The notes beneath the pieces were generated by a model. It had not been told where the DNA came from. It did not search any database and was given only the letters and a program-made list of their open reading frames with translations. Below are positions 1 through 4,458 of a DNA stretch of 6,982 bases, piece by piece. The stretch's first letter is position 1. Each line of letters begins with the position of its first letter. The position numbers and the translations under genes are program-made. This DNA comes from Chloroflexota bacterium. Its GTDB lineage: Bacteria > Chloroflexota > Dehalococcoidia > SM23-28-2 > RBG-16-64-32. Location: assembly GCA_005880075.1 (NCBI GenBank), contig VBJT01000074.1:1-6982 (forward strand), in the 5' to 3' direction.

Positions 1-9
1 ATTATAACA
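1..9 (-). promoter_or_regulatory. Possible extended -10 box pointing out of the window
   Basis: Read on the minus strand, positions 9 to 1 give TGTTATAAT, a perfect TATAAT with the TG-N extension that can partly replace a -35 element. The best -35-like hexamer is GTCACA at 32-27 with a 20-bp spacer, which is poor. If used, transcription would start left of the window, so neither the start site nor the gene it would serve can be seen. It is a single short match and could be chance. Confidence 0.3.
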
Positions 10-105
10 TGATACCGCTCCCGGCGTGTGACTCACGAGATTCCCTCGAGGCTCCCTGCCGAGTGATCGAATCATATTAGGCTATCAATGGCAGCCAACG
101 GCTAT

Positions 106-153
106 CTCGATGTTCCTCGAACGCTCGCAAACGCTCGACAACGGTCGCGACGA
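106..153. repeat. Degenerate CTCG-type repeats with ~10-bp spacing
   Basis: CTCGA or a one-base variant recurs at 106-110, 116-120, 124-128 (CTCGC), 134-138 and 144-148 (GTCGC). Steps are 10, 8, 10 and 10 bp. From 120 to 149 the units can also be read as three 10-bp copies: AACGCTCGCA, AACGCTCGAC and AACGGTCGCG. A spacing near one helical turn would put each copy on the same face of the DNA, as in clustered binding sites for a regulator. It lies in the non-coding stretch before the DinB-fold gene. No protein is identified, and a degenerate simple repeat in GC-rich DNA remains possible. Confidence 0.45.
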
Positions 154-390
154 GGACGTGGGTTTCGACCCCGACCCGCTTAGGTCCCCGGGTCGCGCTG
201 GGACGAGCCGCAGCGGTTCATGCCATCTGCCGTGTGGAGGAGGCTAGCGATCGTTGTGATGGAGGAGGCCAGCGACATCGTTGGGCACGGGGTATACTGC
301 CAGTGGGTTCCGGTTCCCGCTTCTAGTCCGCCGGGCTTCGCTGGCGCGTCATTGTCCGTAGCCAAGTGCAGGACAAGTGCGTCAAACGAA

Positions 391-396
391 AAGGAG
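391..396 (+). promoter_or_regulatory. Ribosome binding site that fixes the DinB-fold gene start
   Basis: AAGGAG lies 8 nt before the GTG at 405. This picks GTG 405 over the in-frame GTG at 366, which would add 13 residues (QDKCVKRK and so on) unlike the start of a DinB-fold protein and would place the AAGGAG inside the gene. Confidence 0.75.
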
Positions 397-404
397 AGTG
401 TCCC

Positions 405-926
405 GTGTCTACGGTCGGCTTTATACGCTCCAGCCTGAAGCAGATGCACACTACTTATAACGAGGCGATAAACGATCTGTCACCCGGACAGATGTCCTGG
501 CGCGCGAACGACAAGGGCCATCCAATCTCGTTCATCCTCTGGCACTACGTACGAACGGAGGACAACATCATCCAGTTCGTGCTGCAGCGAAAGCCGACCG
601 TCTGGCTCGAGGGCGGCTGGGACGAGAAGTTCGGCCTGCACCGTACCGCGCAGGGCACCGGTATGTCGCTGGAAGAGGCGCAGGCGCTGAGGCTCGAACC
701 GAAGAGCGACTTTCAGGCCTACATGAACGCCGTCTGGGAGGCGACGGACGCCTACCTCGCCTCAGCCGATGATGCGTTCCTCGAACAGAGGACCACCGTC
801 AAGCCGCTGGGCGAGATGCCTATCGCCAACGCGATCGGCAACATGTGCCTCACCCACGGCTTCACTCACCTCGGCGAGATCGCCCATCTTCGCGGCCTCC
901 AGGGCCTCAAGGGCATGGCCGTTTAG
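405..926 (+). CDS. DinB-fold (DinB/YfiT-like) putative metal-dependent protein
   Basis: A 173-residue protein of the usual DinB-superfamily length (150-180). The fold is a four-helix bundle with a metal site made by three histidines: one in helix 2 and two in a late helix spaced HxxxH. Here H47 (in LWHYVRTEDN) and H151/H155 (in HGFTHLGEIAHLRG) fit that pattern. The ending GEIAHLRGLQGL is typical of the family, in which the last helix carries G.I..LRG. No signal peptide or membrane segment is seen, so it should be cytosolic. Family members include thiol transferases that use bacillithiol or mycothiol and many stress-induced proteins of unknown substrate. The sequence does not reveal the reaction, so I give no gene symbol. 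It appears to be transcribed alone and converges on the integrase-like gene. GTG start chosen from the AAGGAG 8 nt upstream. Confidence 0.85.
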   Translation: MSTVGFIRSSLKQMHTTYNEAINDLSPGQMSWRANDKGHPISFILWHYVRTEDNIIQFVLQRKPTVWLEGGWDEKFGLHRTAQGTGMSLEEAQALRLEPKSDFQAYMNAVWEATDAYLASADDAFLEQRTTVKPLGEMPIANAIGNMCLTHGFTHLGEIAHLRGLQGLKGMAV

Positions 927-946
927 GCCGCGTCATTCTTCGCGGC
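927..946. terminator. GC hairpin directly after the DinB-fold stop codon
   Basis: GCCGCG (927-932) pairs perfectly with CGCGGC (941-946) around an 8-nt loop, and the stem begins at the base after the TAG. Neither strand has a T tract after it, so it is not a canonical intrinsic terminator. It could end transcription or protect the 3' end of the DinB-fold mRNA. A 6-bp GC stem can also occur by chance in DNA this GC-rich. Confidence 0.35.
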
Positions 947-979
947 AACCAAACTCGCTCTGTGTTTGCCCACCCTTCG

Positions 980-1036
980 CGAAGGAATCCAGTCCGGGGA
1001 AACGTCGTTGTGCGGAAAGAGCGCGTGGTTCCTTCG
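980..1036. repeat. Inverted repeat between convergent genes
   Basis: CGAAGGAA (980-987) is the exact reverse complement of TTCCTTCG (1029-1036). CC (989-990) and GG (1027-1028) extend the pairing after a one-base bulge. The loop is about 36 nt. The left arm overlaps a 12-bp palindrome, CCTTCGCGAAGG (974-985). The position between two convergent genes suggests a two-way transcript-end structure, but no T-rich tail is present on either strand. Confidence 0.35.
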
Positions 1037-1048
1037 TCGTCCGGCTGC

Positions 1049-1450
1049 CTATCCTCCGACTCCTCCCTGCATGAAGATCCCGTTGTGGATCATAAAGCTC
1101 CGCACGACATTCCCGGCCCGCATTTGGGCGCGCGCGTCACCGTCTACCGACTCCTGGAATTCATCGATCTTCTCGCTGTAGAACCTTCGCTTCTTGATGC
1201 GGATGCGCTTACCGCCCTCCACCTCTCGTGAGCACTCCTCGATGATCGCATCCGGCTCGCGCCCGACGAATGTGCAGAAACGCTGAACTATCTCAACGCG
1301 CCGTTGCATGTCAGCTGGCTCCTCCCCCCACTGCTTGCGCAGCCCATCCACCCACGCGTGCACGGCGACGCTCTCTCGAACAGAGGAAATCGACTCGCCT
1401 GTCATTTTGAGCGCCGAAGCATTCGAACGCGGTTCAATATTTCTCCGCAT
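1049..1450 (-). CDS. Orphan integrase-like core-binding (SAM-like) domain protein
   Basis: A 133-residue basic, helical protein. Residues ~30-128 resemble the N-terminal DNA-binding domain of tyrosine recombinases: an opening helix (AWVDGLRKQW), then VQRFCTFVGREPDAIIEEC, a basic stretch KRIRIKKRRFYSEKIDEFQESV, and the final helix with NVVRSFMIHNGIF. In complete integrases this helix (R.F...NGI.L) leads into the catalytic domain. Here the protein stops after QGGVGG. No Arg..HxxR..Tyr catalytic domain follows, since only 122 bp separate it from the DinB-fold gene and I see no remnant in that gap. It may be a truncated integrase or a stand-alone DNA-binding protein. The start is uncertain: ATG 1450 has no well-spaced ribosome binding site, and an internal Met (residue 16) is possible. 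It lies 74 nt downstream of the nitroreductase on the same strand and could be co-transcribed. The family call is from pattern resemblance only. Confidence 0.6.
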   Translation of the reverse strand: MRRNIEPRSNASALKMTGESISSVRESVAVHAWVDGLRKQWGEEPADMQRRVEIVQRFCTFVGREPDAIIEECSREVEGGKRIRIKKRRFYSEKIDEFQESVDGDARAQMRAGNVVRSFMIHNGIFMQGGVGG

Positions 1451-1524
1451 AGGCCTGCTCGCCGTCGAGGGAATCTGCCGGGGCGGCGAGACGTGAGCGG
1501 CGTTGGCGCGTGATTGTCATCCAC

Positions 1525-2310
1525 CTACATCGGCAAATTCAGCCGCTCAGCCAGCTGCATAATCTCTTGCCGGCGTTCCGGCAGCGGCGCCGGCCGCGTG
1601 ATCATTCCGGCGGCCTTCAGCTTCTCGACGACGCCTTCGTCCCGCTTGAACGGCGTATTCATGTCGCCTTCGAAGTACAGCTCCTCGAACGGGGGGCGCG
1701 GCCGCTGCCCACCTGCTTCCCACGATTCCGCCGGGTAACCGACGAGCATCACCCACAGCGATACCCAATCATCCGGCACGCCGAAGACCTGCTTCGTGAG
1801 CACCGGGTTCGGCGTGTTCAGGCACGCGCCGAGGCCTTCGTCAAACGCCGCCAACAGCGCGTTTTGCGCGGCGCCGCCGCAGTCTGCCATCGCCGCCGCC
1901 AGATAGCCCTGCACGTTATTCGTCATCGGTTCGAGGATCTGCGGGTAGACGAACTCATCGACGAACTTGTCGCTCCAGCCGTGCGTCGGCGCCAGCGCGC
2001 CCACATCGACCAATTCGCGCAACCGGGACCCCTTGATCCGCTTAACGATTCCCAGATCGCAGAAGAAGTAGATGTGGACAGGGGCCAGGTCCAGCGTCAG
2101 CGCTGCTACAGGCGTCTTCAGCTGGTTCAACTTCTCGGGCGGAATCCTGTCGCGGTCAACGACGATGGCGCGCAGCCAGTGCGCATTCACAGCGCATGAG
2201 GCGAGACGCGCAGTCTCGAGAATCACCTGGATTTTCTCCCGCTCGACAGGCTTGTCGGGCTCGAAGAAGCGTATGGATCGGCGGCGGCCGACGACTTCCT
2301 TGAATTCCAT
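1525..2310 (-). CDS. FMN-dependent nitroreductase family protein
   Basis: A 261-residue cytosolic flavoprotein of the nitroreductase fold, expected to use FMN and NAD(P)H to reduce nitro, quinone or related electron-poor substrates, normally as a homodimer. The N-terminal motif VVGRRRSIRFFEPDKPV (residues 6-22) is the family's FMN phosphate-binding start. DCGGAAQNALLAAFDEGLG (143-161) is the central helix with the usual A..N..LAA...GLG pattern, and VMLVGYP (187-193) is the classic closing strand. A long mid-section (about 85-135) and a C-terminal extension with RPRPPFEELYF (203-213) make it longer than minimal members (~200 residues). The ATG at 2310 is chosen because AAGGAG lies 7 nt before it. 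An in-frame TTG at 2340 would add ten residues but overlaps the likely promoter. The natural substrate cannot be told. Confidence 0.9.
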   Translation of the reverse strand: MEFKEVVGRRRSIRFFEPDKPVEREKIQVILETARLASCAVNAHWLRAIVVDRDRIPPEKLNQLKTPVAALTLDLAPVHIYFFCDLGIVKRIKGSRLRELVDVGALAPTHGWSDKFVDEFVYPQILEPMTNNVQGYLAAAMADCGGAAQNALLAAFDEGLGACLNTPNPVLTKQVFGVPDDWVSLWVMLVGYPAESWEAGGQRPRPPFEELYFEGDMNTPFKRDEGVVEKLKAAGMITRPAPLPERRQEIMQLAERLNLPM

Positions 2311-2317
2311 GAAGGGG

Positions 2318-2323
2318 CTCCTT
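2318..2323 (-). promoter_or_regulatory. Ribosome binding site of the nitroreductase gene
   Basis: Minus-strand AAGGAG, 7 nt before the ATG at 2310. It decides the start against the upstream TTG at 2340. Confidence 0.8.
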
Positions 2324-2340
2324 CCCGGCGAATCAGGCAA

Positions 2341-2371
2341 ATTATTAAGGCAGCGACGGCAGGGGTGTCAA
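2341..2371 (-). promoter_or_regulatory. Probable housekeeping promoter of the nitroreductase gene
   Basis: On the minus strand a perfect -35 TTGACA (2371-2366) is followed after 19 bp by AATAAT (2346-2341), a five-of-six match to TATAAT. The spacer is longer than the optimal 17 bp. Transcription would begin near 2334, leaving a leader of about 24 nt that contains the ribosome binding site. The match and position make it the best candidate, with the spacer as the weak point. Confidence 0.55.
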
Positions 2372-2451
2372 CCGCCGCGGGGAGGGCGCCGCCGCATCAG
2401 CCCATTAGTGGTCTTTCGCCCGCTATTACCGCTCCTTTGGTCGTTATAGGA

Positions 2452-2482
2452 ATCTTAATTCTCATATATTAATTATAGAAAG
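2452..2482 (+). promoter_or_regulatory. AT-rich UP-like element before the sigma-factor promoter
   Basis: About 30 bp of nearly pure A/T, with TTAATT repeated at 2455 and 2469, lies directly upstream of the -35 box at 2485. In otherwise GC-rich DNA this is the position and composition expected of an UP element bound by the RNA polymerase alpha subunit. A regulator site is an alternative. Confidence 0.45.
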
Positions 2483-2484
2483 AC

Positions 2485-2513
2485 TTGACGAGAGTGCGAC
2501 GTCCGTTTAGAAT
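2485..2513 (+). promoter_or_regulatory. Housekeeping-type promoter of the ECF sigma-factor gene
   Basis: TTGACG (2485-2490), a 17-bp spacer and TAGAAT (2508-2513) each match the sigma-70 consensus in five of six positions. Transcription should start near 2520, giving a ~100-nt leader. The promoter is of the housekeeping type rather than the AAC..-CGT type usual for ECF autoregulation. Confidence 0.75.
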
Positions 2514-2524
2514 CGGTTCAGAGG

Positions 2525-2572
2525 CCGAGACCTGCATGGGGCCTGAGGCACTGGCCGCGCAGGCAGGCTCGG
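2525..2572 (+). promoter_or_regulatory. Three-tier hairpin in the leader of the sigma-factor mRNA
   Basis: Three nested pairings stack into one long hairpin: CCGAG (2525-2529) with CTCGG (2568-2572), CCTGC (2531-2535) with GCAGG (2559-2563), and GGCC (2540-2543) with GGCC (2553-2556) closing a 9-nt loop. It starts a few bases after the predicted transcription start and ends ~38 nt before the ribosome binding site. It could stabilise the 5' end or regulate the gene. I do not recognise a known riboswitch or RNA thermometer class. Confidence 0.45.
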
Positions 2573-2621
2573 AGCGGCGATTCTTTTCTAGCATTTTGAG
2601 CCCGACGACAAGGAGGGGTCC

Positions 2622-3206
2622 ATGCGTCGGTCTGTCCTCGCAGAGACCGATGACCAGCAACTCATATCGCTCGCAGTCGCCGGCAACCGCGAAGCATTCG
2701 GCCGCCTTTACGAACGCCACAAACCGAGAGTTATCCGCCACGCATACTTCCTTAGTGGCGATTTCCTTCTCGCTGAGGACCTGACTGCCCAGACTTTTCT
2801 CAACGCCTTCCAGGCCATATCGCGCTACGAACCGCGCGGAGTCCCCTTCGTGTCATGGCTTCTCCGCATCACCGCCAACCTGACGATCAATTATCGGAAG
2901 TCTCTCAAGAACGGTGAGCACATGCAGCTGCCGGACGCGCTCGAGGCAGCGGGCGAAGAGGACTCCCCGGAGATCCACCTCCAGCACAAGGCCGATGGTG
3001 AACGGGTCTGGCGGGAAGTTCGCCACCTACCGTCTGAGCAGCGCCAGGTGATCGTCATGCGCTTCGTAGACGACCTCAGCTACCAGGACATCGCCCAGAT
3101 CCTCGGCAAGAGCGTCGGCGCGGTACGCGTCATCCACTTTCGCGCTCTGGTGAGTCTGCGCCAGATGCTGGACCTCCCCGCGTGGCGACGCACCCGGGCC
3201 GGCTAG
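2622..3206 (+). CDS. ECF-type (sigma-70 family) RNA polymerase sigma factor
   Basis: A 194-residue two-domain sigma factor that redirects RNA polymerase core to a specific promoter set. Residues ~12-95 form region 2: the helix AFGRLYERHKPRVIRHAYFL, then AEDLTAQTFLNAFQAISRYE (core-binding and -10 melting helices), then FVSWLLRITANLTINYRK. A polar acidic linker (about 96-130) follows. Region 4 (about 135-182), with LPSEQRQVIVMRFVDDLSY and the helix-turn-helix DIAQILGKSVGAVRVIHFRA, reads the -35 element. Region 3 is absent, as in ECF factors. The start is certain: AAGGAGG ends 5 nt before the ATG. No anti-sigma gene follows; the next gene is gap with its own promoter. No C-terminal extension is present that might replace an anti-sigma. 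Its targets and signal are unknown. Confidence 0.92.
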   Translation: MRRSVLAETDDQQLISLAVAGNREAFGRLYERHKPRVIRHAYFLSGDFLLAEDLTAQTFLNAFQAISRYEPRGVPFVSWLLRITANLTINYRKSLKNGEHMQLPDALEAAGEEDSPEIHLQHKADGERVWREVRHLPSEQRQVIVMRFVDDLSYQDIAQILGKSVGAVRVIHFRALVSLRQMLDLPAWRRTRAG

Positions 3207-3261
3207 CTTCCGGTTGCCTAGAGTCGCCGGCGTCGCGTAGGCGGATGACAGCGCGCGTGCG

Positions 3262-3310
3262 CCTGACATCTCATTCCTCACAACAGCAACTAATACCTGA
3301 CACCTCACTT
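3262..3310 (+). repeat. Imperfect direct repeat overlapping the gap promoter
   Basis: CCTGACATCTCA (3262-3273) and CCTGACACCTCA (3296-3307) match at 11 of 12 positions and are 34 bp apart. The second copy contains the -35 box of the gap promoter. The pair could be operator half-sites or a remnant of promoter duplication. The first copy has no -10 at a usable distance. Confidence 0.35.
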
Positions 3311-3325
3311 GCTACCCCGTATAAT
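3297..3325 (+). promoter_or_regulatory. Strong housekeeping promoter of gap
   Basis: CTGACA (3297-3302), exactly 17 bp, then a perfect TATAAT (3320-3325), with only one mismatch over both boxes. Transcription would start near 3332, leaving a ~29-nt leader with AGGAGG at 3347-3352, 8 nt before the ATG. Such a promoter and ribosome binding site fit a highly expressed glycolytic gene. Confidence 0.85.
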
Positions 3326-3360
3326 CGACTCGCATCCTGGGAGCATAGGAGGGAGACGCC

Positions 3361-4377
3361 ATGCCCGCCAGAGTCGGGATCAATGGGTTCGGCCGCATCG
3401 GCCGCCAGGTCTTCAAGGCGATCCACGACCACCACCCGGACAATCTCGAAGTTGTTGCCGTTAACGATCTCACCGATCCGAAGACGAACGCCCACCTGCT
3501 GAAGTACGACAGCACCTATGGCGCCTTTCCCGGCGAAATCAGAGCCGTCGACGGCGCTATCAGCGTGGACGGCCAGAAGGTCAAGGTGATCGCCGAGCGA
3601 GACCCTGCCGCTATTCCCTGGCAGGACCTGGGCGTCGAGCTCGTGGTTGAGTCCACCGGGCGCTTCACAAGCGCGGATAAAGCGCGCGCCCACATCGACG
3701 GCGGCCACGCCAAAAAGGTAATCATCAGCGCGCCCGCGAAAGGCGAAGACCTGACCATCGTGCTCGGCGTCAACGATAACGTGTACAACCCCGGCAAGCA
3801 TCAAGTTATCTCCAACGCCTCCTGTACGACGAACTGCATCGCACCTGTCGTCAAGGTCATGCACGAAGCCTTCGGTGTAAAACAGGGCTTCATGACGACG
3901 ATCCACTCCTACACCAACGACCAGGTGATTCTCGACACCGTCCACGAGGACCTGCGCCGTGCCCGTTCTGCCGGCCTCAACATCATCCCGACGACTACCG
4001 GCGCGGCGAAGGCCGTCACGCTCGTCATCCCGGAGCTCAAGGGCCGCCTCGACGGCATGGCCTTCCGCGTGCCCACGGCGACGGTTTCCGTCTGCGACTT
4101 CGTAGCGACCGTGAACCGTCTTGTCACTACTGACGAAGTGAACGAGGTCTTCCGCGACGCCGCCACCGAGTCGCTTCGTGGCTACCTCGGCTACTGTGAC
4201 GAACCACTCGTCTCGTCCGACTTCAAGGGCAACCCGCTGAGCAGCATCTTCGATTCGCTCTCGACGATGGTCATCGGAGGGAATCTCGTGAAGGCGGTCT
4301 CCTGGTACGACAACGAGTGGGGATACGCCTGCCGTGTTGCCGACTTGTGTGCATTTATGGCCGGCAAGGGGCTCTAA
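3361..4377 (+). CDS. gap: Type I glyceraldehyde-3-phosphate dehydrogenase
   Basis: A 338-residue enzyme of normal length that oxidises glyceraldehyde-3-phosphate with phosphate and NAD(P)+ to 1,3-bisphosphoglycerate, or runs in reverse in gluconeogenesis or carbon fixation. It is cytosolic and a homotetramer in the family. VGINGFGRIGRQVF (5-18) is the dinucleotide-binding glycine motif. D36 in AVNDLTDP is the acidic residue that binds the adenosine ribose and favours NAD. SNASCTTNC (151-159) holds the catalytic C155, and H182 (TTIHSYTNDQ) is its partner. NIIPTTTGAAKA (207-218) and SWYDNEWGY (314-322) are family signatures. The residues equal to Leu187-Pro188 of the NAD-specific Bacillus enzyme are T193-V194, which leaves cofactor preference open. 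It appears monocistronic, with its own promoter; neither pgk nor tpi follows. Confidence 0.97.
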   Translation: MPARVGINGFGRIGRQVFKAIHDHHPDNLEVVAVNDLTDPKTNAHLLKYDSTYGAFPGEIRAVDGAISVDGQKVKVIAERDPAAIPWQDLGVELVVESTGRFTSADKARAHIDGGHAKKVIISAPAKGEDLTIVLGVNDNVYNPGKHQVISNASCTTNCIAPVVKVMHEAFGVKQGFMTTIHSYTNDQVILDTVHEDLRRARSAGLNIIPTTTGAAKAVTLVIPELKGRLDGMAFRVPTATVSVCDFVATVNRLVTTDEVNEVFRDAATESLRGYLGYCDEPLVSSDFKGNPLSSIFDSLSTMVIGGNLVKAVSWYDNEWGYACRVADLCAFMAGKGL

Positions 4378-4397
4378 CCGGGCGCTTGCTGCGCCGG
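4378..4397 (+). terminator. Hairpin after gap, possible weak terminator
   Basis: Starting at the base after the gap stop codon, CC-(G bulge)-GGCGC pairs with GCGCC-GG around a TTGCT loop. The first T run (TTTTCTT, 4411-4417) comes 13 nt after the stem, too far for a standard intrinsic terminator. The location between two genes with separate promoters supports a 3'-end role. Confidence 0.4.
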
Positions 4398-4415
4398 GCT
4401 CTAGAACTGATTTTC

Positions 4416-4444
4416 TTGACTGCCTGTATATCTGAGCCTAGAAT
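4416..4444 (+). promoter_or_regulatory. Housekeeping promoter of the ffh operon, giving a near-leaderless mRNA
   Basis: TTGACT (4416-4421), a 17-bp spacer and TAGAAT (4439-4444) differ from consensus at one base each. The start of transcription should fall near 4450-4452, only ~7-9 nt before the ATG at 4459. No Shine-Dalgarno sequence is present in the bases between (CGCATCTTGTAGAT), which agrees with near-leaderless translation. Confidence 0.8.
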
Positions 4445-4458
4445 CGCATCTTGTAGAT

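Larger units (their letters stand above)
1..404. other. Opening non-coding stretch, probably an intergenic region
   Basis: I find no convincing gene in the first ~400 bases. Both strands carry only short open frames without recognisable protein families, and the longer ones run on into the antisense of the DinB-fold gene. Visible are a block of CTCG-type units (106-153, listed separately), a possible leftward extended -10 box at the left edge, and an isolated TATACT at 293-298 that could be a -10 box for the DinB gene. That box has no good -35 at 16-19 bp, so I do not list it as a promoter. A small direct repeat CAAGTGC occurs at 363-369 and 374-380, just ahead of the ribosome binding site. 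The layout suggests a divergent intergenic region with a leftward gene outside the window, but that is inference. Confidence 0.55.

Noticed and set aside
159..175. tRNA-like T-arm (GGGTTTCGACCCC)
   Set aside because: Only about four stem pairs form and no acceptor stem, D-arm or anticodon arm can be built around it.
180..449. 89-codon minus-strand frame and overlapping plus-strand frame in the opening stretch
   Set aside because: Neither shows a known domain, a ribosome binding site or a conserved-looking composition, and both overlap the DinB-fold gene.
1510..2199. 229-codon plus-strand open frame opposite the nitroreductase
   Set aside because: The nitroreductase on the other strand has clear family motifs, a ribosome binding site and a promoter. 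The plus-strand frame is Arg-rich with no known domain.
3263..3296. Second gap promoter using the upstream CTGACA (3263-3268)
   Set aside because: The nearest -10-like hexamer, TAATAC (3291-3296), is 22 bp away, outside the usable spacer range.
3271..3945. 224-codon minus-strand open frame across the gap promoter and 5' half of gap
   Set aside because: It is antisense to a certain GAPDH, with Val/Asp-rich low-information sequence and no family motif.
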